Of a stretch of 64,000 bases of DNA, positions 26,381 through 34,627 are shown piece after piece; the stretch's first letter is position 1, and each line of letters begins with the position of its first letter. The position numbers were made by a program, and so were the translations under genes. The notes under the pieces are model-generated. The model was given only the letters and a program-made list of their open reading frames with translations. It was not told the DNA's origin and did no database searches. The stretch is from Paenibacillus sp. JNUCC32 (lineage in GTDB: Bacteria; Bacillota; Bacilli; Paenibacillales; Paenibacillaceae), in the NCBI RefSeq assembly GCF_014863545.1, contig NZ_CP062260.1:806001-870000 (forward strand). The letters are read 5' to 3'.

Positions 26381-26857
26381 ATGGATCATGAGTTCAACCG
26401 GAAGTGGCTGGAGGACAAATTTGAAAACATCCGCAGCCGTATCTTGAAAGCGTTGGTGCAGTTAAACGATGAGCAAGTGAATTGGCGGCCCAATCATTCC
26501 AGTCTGAGCATATCTACGTTGATCAGGCACATCGAAGGCAACATTCAAGAACGGGTCATGAAAGGGATATTGCAACAAGACGTTGCCCCGCGAAACCGGG
26601 AGCAGGAGTTGTCCCAGGTATTTGTCAGCAGGGATGATCTGATCCAGATTGTGAAGAATCGGTTCCAGTTCCTGATCGATACGGTAAAATCCATGTCGAG
26701 TCAGGACTTTGAACAGGTTCAATCGGTCCGGGGAAAAGAACGGAGCAATCTCGACATCCTGCATCAGTGCGCTACGCATTATTCGGAGCATATGGGTCAA
26801 ATTTTTTATATCGCCAAGCAGTGTTTGACGGTTCAATATAAAACCACATCGATCTAA
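26381..26857 (+). CDS. DinB/YfiT-type protein (DUF1572-like)
   Basis: The ATG at 26381 is nine bases after AAGGAG; the GTG directly after AAGGAG is too close to be used. The four-helix product has the three metal-ligand regions of DinB-fold proteins: HIEGN near residue 50 and HCATHYSEHMGQIFY near the end (two His of the metal site). Fold members act as bacillithiol or other thiol transferases; the specific role is unknown. Confidence 0.75.
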   Translation: MDHEFNRKWLEDKFENIRSRILKALVQLNDEQVNWRPNHSSLSISTLIRHIEGNIQERVMKGILQQDVAPRNREQELSQVFVSRDDLIQIVKNRFQFLIDTVKSMSSQDFEQVQSVRGKERSNLDILHQCATHYSEHMGQIFYIAKQCLTVQYKTTSI

Positions 26858-26864
26858 TGAACGA

Positions 26865-26903
26865 GCCCCCTTAGATGGCGTTTCCAGCTAAAGGGGCCTT
26901 TTT
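26865..26903 (+). terminator. Rho-independent terminator
   Basis: Stem of about 10 bp with one mismatch (26865-26874 with 26888-26897), loop and CTTTTTT tail, just after the DinB gene. Confidence 0.8.
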
Positions 26904-26934
26904 TCGGTACAATTATATAGACAAGTGCACAAGA

Positions 26935-28506
26935 TTAATTCAGGGAAGGCGTTACGCTGGCTTTCAGCACATTCCCGCTGGTGGTCCAGTTCACATGGGC
27001 TCCGAACAGAGCAGGGATTGTTTTGATGGGAATCATGGTTATGCCATTCTTCATGATGGCCGCTTCGCTGTTGTACACCGCCTTGCCATCCATTTCATAG
27101 ATTGACTGTCCGATCGGGACGGTTAAGTTTTTGCCCGGGGCGGTTGCTAAGGCCGCATGCCGTTTAGGGTCCCACTCCACTTCATATCCCAAACCTTCAG
27201 CGAGCGGACGGAGGGGAACATAGAATTCATCCCCGATGATGGAGGAGCCCAGGGCCGAACCGTTGATGGCGATCGACAGCTTAAGATTGTTGATAAAATG
27301 CCGCTTATGAATCAACGCATGTATACCTTTGGTTTTGTCCACTACTTGGGAGACCTCGTAGTCCGTAGCGGCACTCATGTAAGCGTAAGCCGTTGCGCGA
27401 TCCATGCCCAGCTTCTCATTCAAGAAGCCAAGGGCTTCGCGCACCGCTTCCTTCATGGCTTCATCCAGATCGGGATCGAGACCGACGGGAATCCAGTAAT
27501 CCTCCGTTTCGGCAAAAGGCTGCTTGAGCTCTGTACGCGGCAAGGATGGATCGCCAGCTTTCAGCACCGTCAACCGGAAGGTGCCGCGAAGGGAGGCCTC
27601 CATTGCGGTCAAGGCAACCTCGCCGTCTCCCTGTGCAAAATGAGGATCGCCGGTATAGAAGAGTCCGCCTTTCACCTGAATCGGAAGATACAGCGTAGAT
27701 CCGACGCCAAGCTCATTGATATCGATATTGCCTCCGGTTTCGATCGGCGGGACGCTGCTAACTTTTTCACTGGTATCCGGTGCGACGCCCATAAGTCCCA
27801 TAAAAGGCTTGAGCGGGAAGCGGACATGCCCGCCCTGTTCAACGGGAAGCACGCCATAGAGTTTACCGTTGATTTCTTCTACCGGCGTGAATTTGGAAAT
27901 ATTTTGGTATAACTCCGGATTTGCTGCGCTTGCTCCTTCCTTGCGCCCTTCATTCTCGGGATATTCGCCGGGAAGGGCACCCTTATAATGCCGGTTGGAT
28001 ATGACGCCGTAGGGTACCCGGGGGGTGAGAGAAAGAACCTCGACCTTCAACACGTCTCCAGGTTCTGCTCCCTGGATTCCGATCGGTCCCGTAACGACAT
28101 GCGGTCCATCGTTGTCAAAATCATGCTGCAGCTCAGAGGCAGCAACCGCTTTAGCGTCATCTAGCACTTGATCCGGCCGGATGCCGAAGGAAGCAAAGTA
28201 CTTCTCCGGATCCCTTCCCTGGTCTTCAAGGATGCCTTCATGGGATAGCGTATCAAACGTGACGGTGCTGCCGGAGGTGACGGTCATGATGGATTTGCTG
28301 TCCCGATTCGGTAAATACCCCCAACTGATATTCTCTACGGTGCTGGGGATATAATAATCGGCTCCGAGTTGCTCATTGCTGGTGGATTGCAGGATGGGAA
28401 ACGAATCGAGGGCAGCGGCTTGCGCGGGTACAGCGGCGAACAAGGAAATCGTACATAAAGCTGCGGTGATGGAATGAAAGCGAGTATTTCTTTTCCCTGA
28501 CGACAT
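26935..28506 (-). CDS. Exported acetamidase/formamidase-like protein with C-terminal copper amine oxidase-N domain
   Basis: The ATG at 28506 has GGGGGAGATAAT upstream; an ATG 24 codons earlier lacks a site. A signal peptide (ITAALCTISLFAAVPAQAAA) precedes an acetamidase/formamidase domain (PF03069-like) of about 380 residues, with the family region GGNIDINELGVGSTLYLP and GDPHFAQGDGEVALTAME. The C-terminal 100 residues (INNLKLSIAINGSALG... FYVPLRPLAEGLGYEVEWD) are a copper-amine-oxidase-N stalk domain. The combination suggests an exported amidohydrolase-like protein held at the cell surface. It would act on short-chain amides if catalytic; the usual cytoplasmic location of FmdA makes the export unusual. 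Confidence 0.82.
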   Translation of the reverse strand: MSSGKRNTRFHSITAALCTISLFAAVPAQAAALDSFPILQSTSNEQLGADYYIPSTVENISWGYLPNRDSKSIMTVTSGSTVTFDTLSHEGILEDQGRDPEKYFASFGIRPDQVLDDAKAVAASELQHDFDNDGPHVVTGPIGIQGAEPGDVLKVEVLSLTPRVPYGVISNRHYKGALPGEYPENEGRKEGASAANPELYQNISKFTPVEEINGKLYGVLPVEQGGHVRFPLKPFMGLMGVAPDTSEKVSSVPPIETGGNIDINELGVGSTLYLPIQVKGGLFYTGDPHFAQGDGEVALTAMEASLRGTFRLTVLKAGDPSLPRTELKQPFAETEDYWIPVGLDPDLDEAMKEAVREALGFLNEKLGMDRATAYAYMSAATDYEVSQVVDKTKGIHALIHKRHFINNLKLSIAINGSALGSSIIGDEFYVPLRPLAEGLGYEVEWDPKRHAALATAPGKNLTVPIGQSIYEMDGKAVYNSEAAIMKNGITMIPIKTIPALFGAHVNWTTSGNVLKASVTPSLN

Positions 28507-28656
28507 ATTATCTCCCCCATATCCTGTGCATATTATCAATCTAGCAGCATTATACATGGAGAAGGATAAGTTTAACAATATTTATGTTATGTTATATAAC
28601 ACAAAAAGATAAAATTAATTACATAGAACTAGATTTCTGAGGGTGAATACCTAAAA

Positions 28657-28701
28657 AACCTTCCACGCACCATGAGCCTGAGTCATGGCATGTGGAAGGT
28701 T
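28657..28701 (-). terminator. Rho-independent terminator of the endonuclease/phosphatase-like gene
   Basis: Stem AACCTTCCAC/GTGGAAGGTT (28657-28666 with 28692-28701) with an inner CCATGA/TCATGG pair; the A-run at 28653-28658 is the T-tail on the minus strand. Confidence 0.8.
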
Positions 28702-28726
28702 TATCTGTTTTTTTGGAGGATGAAGC

Positions 28727-30211
28727 TTACGGCTTACCAGGGGAAGGGCGCTGAAATGTGTCTTTTTTCTGCATAATGCTCATCAGCGGCGCAGGCTCCT
28801 GATAGGTGATCGATTCGTTCACACCGGCATCCAGCTGTCCGTTATTAAACTGGACCCCTACGAGATGCGTGCCGGATGGCGATGAAATACCCAAGGAACG
28901 TCCGCTGGTGGAGGTTCCGTTCAGGCCCTGATTGTTGCCCGGCGTGAAGACGGCAAGCATCTGAGACGGTAAGAGCTCATCCCCATCGGCATGATAGTTG
29001 GCAAGGAACTGCTCCAAGCTCAGGTCATAACAGCAAGGCTGCTTCTTGATCCAGACCACCTTGGTTTCATTCGGGCCGATAAGGGTGTTGGTGCTGTAGC
29101 GATCCTTCGTAATGGTCCAGCGGTTGGACTTGGATTTGTCGAACGGAAGGGCAGGGTCGTAATAATAGTAGATTTGATACCCTTCCAGGTCGATTTCCCG
29201 GTTCGTGGGGTTATAGATCTCCACATAATTGTAATTCCCTTGCTCGTTCGAGTTGGCGACCACTTCGGTGATATGCAGAGCCGTGGTCAAGGGCTGCTTG
29301 GGCACCGTTTCTCCGATGGTTTTGTTGGATTGTTGCAGGGTGCCCTCCATCATGACGGGATAATGATCGCTAGGGTATTGGTCGTCTTCCTTGTAGTTGA
29401 TAATCTCGCTGTGCAGGACATTCCAACCTTGGCCGTGCAGAATCCAGTCGATCCGGTTTCCGCTGCCGCCGCCCGTAGGGTCCTTGTAGTTATGGTAGGT
29501 TCCCAGATCATCGTTGGTTCGCTTCTTGGCCGTGACATGCGCATCCGACAACCCGTTGCTTGTAAAAATCGAATACGTATCGCTCCCCGGAAGCGTGTTG
29601 AAATCGCCGGTGATTACAACGGGGATATCCGGGTCAAATGCCTTCATCTTATCAACGATAAGTGCCGCACTCTTCTGCCGGGAAACCTCGGATTGATGAT
29701 CCAGATGCGTGTTCACCATATAGAAGGTTTTGCCGTTTCGAAGATCCTGAAAGCGAACCCAGGTTGCCATCCGCGGAATTTGGTTGCCCCAGCTGGCCGA
29801 GCTGATCGTCTGGGGCGTATCGGACAGCCAAAAGTGAGACTGCTCCAGTGGCCTCAGCCGTTCCGTATTATAAAAAATCGCCATATATTCCCCTAGGCTC
29901 CCTCCTTCACGTCCGACTCCGATCCGATCATATCCCGGCAGATCATTCTCCAGATCCACGATTTGCCGGTGAAGTCCTTCCTGCGTTCCAATGACGTCCG
30001 GCTGATGCTCCAGGATGAGGTTTCTGGTGACTGGGCGGCGGTTCTCCCATGGCTGACTGTCATTGGCGGCATACCGCAGGTTGAAGCTCATAACCTTTAA
30101 AGGACCGGACGATGCTTCCGCGGTGCTTCCCATTTCGCCGGAAGCGGATAGCGATGCCGTCGTCAGAAATGTAAGCATCATGAACAGGCTGGTGATTTTG
30201 GGGATTCTCAT
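28727..30211 (-). CDS. Exported endonuclease/exonuclease/phosphatase-family protein with lamin-tail domain
   Basis: A signal peptide precedes an EEP domain (about residues 38-290): SFNLRYAANDSQPWENRR, QEGLHRQI (Glu of the metal site), NTHLDH, ITGDFNTLPGS and the terminal SDHYPVM with the catalytic His. Residues about 310-440 are a lamin-tail-like (LTD) domain, HITEVVANSNEQGNYNYVEIYNPTNREIDLEGYQIYYY. Such secreted EEP-LTD proteins are putative nucleases or phosphodiesterases; the substrate may be DNA, a phospholipid or a nucleotide. GGAGGAA precedes the ATG. Confidence 0.83.
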   Translation of the reverse strand: MRIPKITSLFMMLTFLTTASLSASGEMGSTAEASSGPLKVMSFNLRYAANDSQPWENRRPVTRNLILEHQPDVIGTQEGLHRQIVDLENDLPGYDRIGVGREGGSLGEYMAIFYNTERLRPLEQSHFWLSDTPQTISSASWGNQIPRMATWVRFQDLRNGKTFYMVNTHLDHQSEVSRQKSAALIVDKMKAFDPDIPVVITGDFNTLPGSDTYSIFTSNGLSDAHVTAKKRTNDDLGTYHNYKDPTGGGSGNRIDWILHGQGWNVLHSEIINYKEDDQYPSDHYPVMMEGTLQQSNKTIGETVPKQPLTTALHITEVVANSNEQGNYNYVEIYNPTNREIDLEGYQIYYYYDPALPFDKSKSNRWTITKDRYSTNTLIGPNETKVVWIKKQPCCYDLSLEQFLANYHADGDELLPSQMLAVFTPGNNQGLNGTSTSGRSLGISSPSGTHLVGVQFNNGQLDAGVNESITYQEPAPLMSIMQKKDTFQRPSPGKP

Positions 30212-30423
30212 AAAAATTCCTCCTTTGTCATGTGCAAGAATATATTCCTAATAGTTGCTAAGCAGGTCACTTGTCCTCCCTTCCTGAATTGCCCATATCA
30301 TATCGTATTTTTAGCGGGCTGCGTATTTACATTTTTTTAGGTTTTTGCTGTTGTTTTGGTTATTCGTGGAGGAAATGGATGAGGGTATCCGGAATATACC
30401 ATTTAGGATCGAGGTGAAATGAT

Positions 30424-30786
30424 TTGAAAACATTGAATTACAACACATTGATCAGTTCTTTGATCATTGGGCTGTCCATCGTTGCAGCAAGCTTTATACT
30501 TCAGGGGACGGTGGGTTCAAAAGCGATTTCGGCTAATACGGAAGAAGCCAATATGGTGCAATCGGAACGTCCTTTAATGACGCTTAAAGAAACGGCCGAG
30601 TTCTTGAACCTTACCGAGTATCAGGTGAAGAATATGATCTCATCCGAGAATGCCTTAAGAGAGCAATATGGATCCGGGGGCGGTACATTATTTCCTTATA
30701 TCGTGGTGCAGAATGAGATCTACATTAGCAGAATGGGGCTTATGTCATGGCTGGAAGAGGCCACTCGGGAAAGAAGAGAATATTAA
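30424..30786 (+). CDS. Membrane-anchored helix-turn-helix (excisionase-like) protein
   Basis: A TTG start (30424) is preceded by GAGGTGA, 7-8 bases away. Residues 9-27 form a hydrophobic helix, NTLISSLIIGLSIVAASF, so the protein is probably inserted in the membrane. Residues about 50-105 look like an excisionase/MerR-like helix-turn-helix (LMTLKETAEFLNLTEYQVKN, NEIYISRMGLMSWLEE). A small DNA-binding-type domain next to a membrane anchor is uncommon, and with the N-terminal helix as a signal anchor the domain could even face outside. Confidence 0.55.
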   Translation: MKTLNYNTLISSLIIGLSIVAASFILQGTVGSKAISANTEEANMVQSERPLMTLKETAEFLNLTEYQVKNMISSENALREQYGSGGGTLFPYIVVQNEIYISRMGLMSWLEEATRERREY

Positions 30787-30962
30787 TATGGAGAGATGAT
30801 GGCGGTATGAAGTCCATCAGGCTGTTCGTAATATGTAAACCTAGCTCCGCCTCTCCGGTTGTTTCCGGCTCCGCGGTGGTACGGCACAAGTAAGAGGCCA
30901 AGAAGACCATTGTAGCTGCAGGCCCCTTTGACCTCAATACCGTCATGAACGTAAATAACGCC
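30783..30962 (-). other. Possible gene relic
   Basis: Downstream of the methyltransferase on the minus strand lies an open stretch of 59 codons that reads as coherent protein (VHDGIEVKGACSYNGLL and ARFTYYEQPDGLHTAIISP) but has no ATG, GTG or TTG near its beginning; only an ATT is preceded by a GAGG. It overlaps the last 4 bases of the opposite-strand gene. It may be a decayed gene. Confidence 0.2.
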
Positions 30963-31003
30963 TCAAGAAGCACAGGCTCCCGAATTTTTTGTAACCACCC
31001 ATT

Positions 31004-32095
31004 TCAGGTTTTTAAGAATACGCCGAGTTCCCTTACTTTCCCTGTGCCCGATGTGACCGCCAGCTTCACATACCTGGTGAAATGCGTATTTTGCAGCAGC
31101 AACGATTTTTCCGTTTCCGGCTCGCCGCCTGATTCCCAGAAGAGCATATCGGTAATGCATTGATTGATTTTCCGCATAAAAGCGTTACGGATATCTTGGT
31201 CTCCCATATGATGATAAAAAACGGTTAACAGGAGGCCGATCTCATACCGCTGAAGTCTTGATGAAGATTCGAAGCGGTCCGGAAGCAGGTCAAAGTTCAC
31301 CCTTTCCAGCCGATTCAGCCGCAAAGCCAGATCATAATGCTCAGCCAGCGGCTCCAGTCCGGTCACGTGCGCACCTTGGCGGGCGAAATGCCGCGCGTAA
31401 TATCCGATATTGCAGCCGATATCGATCACTTTCGTGCCGAGAAGAGAACGTGTACCCAAGAAATCCATAATGACATCAAGTCTTGTCGGATAGGCTTGAT
31501 CGCGCTCGCTCTTCAAATGAAGATAGGAAGGGTGCAGTATGGGGGTATAAATAAGGCTCCGTTGATATCTCTGAAAAGAATCGGCAACCTCTGACAGCCC
31601 TTCGATATTCATCCAGTCCATATAATCTTCGCTGGACATTTTGACTTTCATGCTCCGTTTACCTTGGCAATACAAAAAAGTCGACCTGTGATGTCCGTCC
31701 CTCAGGTTAAAATAACCTCCTGCGCGATTAAATTTCACCAAAGGCGGGTCTTGGTGAAAAAAAGCGCTATTGGACGACAGATCCACCTTCATCATGTGAT
31801 ACTGATTTTTCCTAAAGGAGAGGACCTCTTCATCCTGTAAAGGCGGGTCGATTCCCCTGGTGAGAAAGATCTTCTTATACCAATCCAGGTACTTGGACGG
31901 GCTGGCTTGTTCGTTCATGAAATATCGGTACAGGCTCTTGTGCGAATCAAAACGCATGATCGGCATATCAGCGGAAAGCTTATGATGTTCGTACCAGCTA
32001 TCGGTGTAGTTGGGAATATCTTTTTTTCTTTCCTCCGTAATCAGATCCGTGAACAGCAGTTCGATCGGGACATCAATATTTACATACCCGGACAT
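31004..32095 (-). CDS. SAM-dependent methyltransferase with ParB/sulfiredoxin-like N-terminal motif
   Basis: GGAGG lies before the ATG. The N-terminal 170 residues contain FNLRDGHHRSTFLYCQGK (residues 129-146), whose D-G-H-H-R-x-x pattern is like the DGNHR motif of ParB/sulfiredoxin-fold domains. The C-terminal half has a class I methyltransferase motif IDIGCNIGYYARHFA (225-239) and TGLEPLAEHYDLA. The domain order suggests a two-part enzyme or nucleotide-binding sensor plus methyltransferase. The substrate is unknown. A 16-bp palindrome lies in the divergent upstream region. Confidence 0.72.
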   Translation of the reverse strand: MSGYVNIDVPIELLFTDLITEERKKDIPNYTDSWYEHHKLSADMPIMRFDSHKSLYRYFMNEQASPSKYLDWYKKIFLTRGIDPPLQDEEVLSFRKNQYHMMKVDLSSNSAFFHQDPPLVKFNRAGGYFNLRDGHHRSTFLYCQGKRSMKVKMSSEDYMDWMNIEGLSEVADSFQRYQRSLIYTPILHPSYLHLKSERDQAYPTRLDVIMDFLGTRSLLGTKVIDIGCNIGYYARHFARQGAHVTGLEPLAEHYDLALRLNRLERVNFDLLPDRFESSSRLQRYEIGLLLTVFYHHMGDQDIRNAFMRKINQCITDMLFWESGGEPETEKSLLLQNTHFTRYVKLAVTSGTGKVRELGVFLKT

Positions 32096-32167
32096 CGCTC
32101 AACCTCCAATTTATCGTAGTTTCCTTATTTCGAAGAAAATAAATAGGTAGAAAAATCTCCGATGGGA

Positions 32168-32183
32168 ATGTTCTGTAGAACAT
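32168..32183. promoter_or_regulatory. 16-bp palindrome ATGTTCTGTAGAACAT (operator candidate)
   Basis: A 7-bp inverted repeat with a 2-base centre lies 73 bases before the methyltransferase start and 350 bases before the Nudix gene on the other strand. The rest of the 32096-32531 gap holds no supported gene: a 14-codon TTG frame at 32381 follows AAGGAGAGG but has no family support, and the pair AGAACCC (32462-32468) / GGGTTCT (32492-32498) may form a weak hairpin. Confidence 0.35.
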
Positions 32184-32531
32184 GCTTGCTTCTTGCAATA
32201 CTGGCATTCAGAAGGGTAACCGGAGAATTTGACATCATGATCATGGGGCGATGTTCTGGAGCATTCAGTATTCAATAATATACTCTCTGCCTTATTAGCT
32301 TGACCCGACGCGTGACTCTATCTTTAAAAAAGACTTCTAGCAGCGGTGGGCCAAATGCTTGGGAAGGAGAGGCATTCGAGTTGAAGGCTCAACAACGTCG
32401 TTCGATTGCGTGTTATGTGCGTTAACGGTAGAATAAGGGGAGTTACCAGATATTTCATCCAAGAACCCTCCTCGTGGTTAACGCCAAAGGCGGGTTCTGT
32501 TTATGTAGATCATGTGCAAAGGATTGTGGAT

Positions 32532-32981
32532 ATGACGGAAAATGGGATCGTGCTTGTGGTCAGCGTTACCCTCGTACAGGGAGATCAAGTGTTTATTATC
32601 CAAGAAAATAAACCTTCGGTTCGGGATACCTGGAACTTCCCGGGAGGGCGCATCGAGCCTGGGGAAACGATGTTTGAGGCGGCTATTAGAGAAGTGAAGG
32701 AAGAAACAGGGTATGAAGTACAACTGACGGGCACAACAGGGGTTTATCAGTTCATCAGCAGTTTGAATTACCATGTCGTCATGTTTCATTTTACCGGAAT
32801 CGTGACGGGGGGATCGCTTGAGTTGGGAGCTGACGAGATCAAGGATTGCCGCTGGGTCACGCTGCCTGATATCTTCGCGGATGACAGCATGATATTCCGG
32901 GATGCCGAAGTTATGAGGCGGATTGTGGAGAGCCTCGAAAAAGGCGTACAGCACCCGCTTGCGCTGTTTCATCCGTCTTAA
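32532..32981 (+). CDS. Nudix hydrolase
   Basis: The ATG at 32532 has AAAGGA about nine bases upstream; the longer open frame back to 32406 runs through a hairpin-like repeat and lacks a site. The 149-residue product has a full Nudix box (GGRIEPGE to REVKEETGY). It is likely a nucleotide or nucleotide-sugar hydrolase; the substrate is not identifiable. Confidence 0.82.
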   Translation: MTENGIVLVVSVTLVQGDQVFIIQENKPSVRDTWNFPGGRIEPGETMFEAAIREVKEETGYEVQLTGTTGVYQFISSLNYHVVMFHFTGIVTGGSLELGADEIKDCRWVTLPDIFADDSMIFRDAEVMRRIVESLEKGVQHPLALFHPS

Positions 32982-33066
32982 CGCTTCTAACTTCGGGGGC
33001 ATCGCATAATCATAATTCTTAGCGGATATTTCGTATTATTTTTTCGAATAAAGGAGCGAAAGAGGG

Positions 33067-33468
33067 ATGATCCAACCTAAAAAAATGGCTTTTGGCGGAT
33101 TTGTTGTGATCGGTATGGTCATGCTGCTCTACCTGATGACAGAAACTCATAATGAAATTCAAAGGGCCTATACAGATTTATCTCCCCAGCAATTCTCGTT
33201 ATTAAAGATGAGTTTATACGGATTCCTGTTCGGAGTTTTAATAGAGTGGAGAGCACTGGGTAGTTTAATTCAGGGGCAAGTTCGATTAAGGTGGCTGTTA
33301 TTGCCCGCTGCTATACTTACAGTTATCATCTTTATTCCTGGTGTTTATTGGATCGAGTGGTTTGGACTTGGAAGGCTGTTTGTTATTGAGATGTTCGGGA
33401 AACCGGAAATACACATGCTGCTTTCCGTATTATCCGGTGTATTGTTTATTCGATCTATCTGCGACTAG
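33067..33468 (+). CDS. Four-helix membrane protein, 133 aa
   Basis: AAAGGAGCGAAAGAGGG precedes the ATG. Hydrophobic segments at about 8-25 (GGFVVIGMVMLLYLM), 45-65, 73-95 (WLLLPAAILTVIIFIPG) and 112-130 indicate four transmembrane helices. No family is recognised. It lies 85 bases after the Nudix gene. Confidence 0.6.
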   Translation: MIQPKKMAFGGFVVIGMVMLLYLMTETHNEIQRAYTDLSPQQFSLLKMSLYGFLFGVLIEWRALGSLIQGQVRLRWLLLPAAILTVIIFIPGVYWIEWFGLGRLFVIEMFGKPEIHMLLSVLSGVLFIRSICD

Positions 33469-33510
33469 AAACATATGAAGGGTACGATGATGTATTGAGG
33501 AGGTAAGGAA

Positions 33511-34053
33511 GTGGTGGTCAGCATCCGTTATCCCCTGGGCTCCTTTGAGCCATTGGTGGAGCCAACTTTGGAGGACAGACAGAAGTTTATGCAGCAGATC
33601 CCTTCAATCGTACCGACGCTTCGGCAAATCATCATGAAGTGTCCTCTTTCCCAGCTGCACATGCCATACCGTGAAGGTGGCTGGAGCATTCAGCAAATCG
33701 TGCACCACCTCGCCGATAACGACATGAACGCTTACTTGCGATTCAAACGGGCATTGACCGAGGATGAGCCGCTGGCAAGCTCGTACCGGGAGGATTTATG
33801 GGCTGAGCTGAGCGATTACACGGAAGTTCCCGTGGAGAACTCGCTCTCGCTTCTGGAAACACTCCATTTTCGTTTTCTTATCTTGCTTAAGGATCTACAT
33901 CCCGAGGATTTCAAAAGAACCATGAGAACCCAAGTGCTCGGCAACTTTACCCTGGACATCGCCTTGCAGCGATTCGTATGGCACAACCAGCATCATATCG
34001 CACAGATTAGATCCATAGCGAACCTCGAAACTGTGAAGTTACATAAGGAGTGA
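33511..34053 (+). CDS. YfiT/BstA-type DinB-fold metal-dependent transferase
   Basis: A GTG start (first of two) has GAGGAGGTAAGGAA just upstream. The 180-residue product fits the YfiT family: the PYREGGWSIQQIVHHLADNDMNAYLR segment with the first His ligand, and FVWHNQHHIAQI carrying two further His ligands. The Bacillus subtilis relatives are bacillithiol S-transferases or metal-dependent hydrolases that detoxify electrophiles. Confidence 0.82.
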   Translation: MVVSIRYPLGSFEPLVEPTLEDRQKFMQQIPSIVPTLRQIIMKCPLSQLHMPYREGGWSIQQIVHHLADNDMNAYLRFKRALTEDEPLASSYREDLWAELSDYTEVPVENSLSLLETLHFRFLILLKDLHPEDFKRTMRTQVLGNFTLDIALQRFVWHNQHHIAQIRSIANLETVKLHKE

Positions 34054-34143
34054 GCCCATTTGAGCTGGAGATCCAGGCAGAAGAAGGTAGATTCTAAGCC
34101 TTCTATGTCAGCATGAAGAACAAAACCAAAGGAGCGTAAAGCC

Positions 34144-34611
34144 ATGGGAATGTCGGATTACTATAAAGATTTGAGAGACAAGATCGGAGATCAGCTGATA
34201 TTCATGCCGTCCGTTGCAGGCATTATCCGAAATGATCAGGATGATATTTTGTTCGGAAGAAAGCATCAGGAAGAATTATGGGGCCTTGTAGCAGGTGCCA
34301 TCGAGCTGGGTGAGTCGCCGGCGGAGGCGATGATTCGCGAGGCGAAGGAAGAGACGGGGCTTGATATCAATCCTGAGCGAATCATTGGGGTGTATGGCGG
34401 AAAAGAACGCCGATATACATACAGCAATGGGCACCAAGTGGAGTACCTGACCATTGTGTTCGAGTGCAGCGTTGTGAGCGGTGAGCTGGACCCGGAGAAT
34501 GACGAGTTTGCGGAGCTGGCGTTCTATCCGGAGGATCAGCGGCCACAGACGGCTTTGAAATATCCGGAACCTATCTTCATCAAGGGAAATGGAGAGAGAG
34601 CCCATTTTTAA
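34144..34611 (+). CDS. Nudix hydrolase
   Basis: GGAGCGTAAAGCC lies before the ATG. The 155-residue product has a Nudix box AIELGESPAEAMIREAKEETGL within a SVAGIIRNDQDDILFGRKH context. This is the fifth Nudix protein in the window. It is 16 bases upstream of the HAD start. Confidence 0.84.
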   Translation: MGMSDYYKDLRDKIGDQLIFMPSVAGIIRNDQDDILFGRKHQEELWGLVAGAIELGESPAEAMIREAKEETGLDINPERIIGVYGGKERRYTYSNGHQVEYLTIVFECSVVSGELDPENDEFAELAFYPEDQRPQTALKYPEPIFIKGNGERAHF

Positions 34612-34627
34612 TAGAAAGCAGGCGCCT

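Noticed and set aside
28563..28701. A riboswitch or structured RNA upstream of the acetamidase-like gene
   Set aside because: The strong hairpin there is a terminator of the neighbouring minus-strand gene (A-run on the left), not a leader of the acetamidase-like gene.
32381..32425. 14-codon TTG frame after AAGGAGAGG, a possible leader peptide
   Set aside because: It has a plausible binding site but no run of one amino acid and no attenuator pattern.
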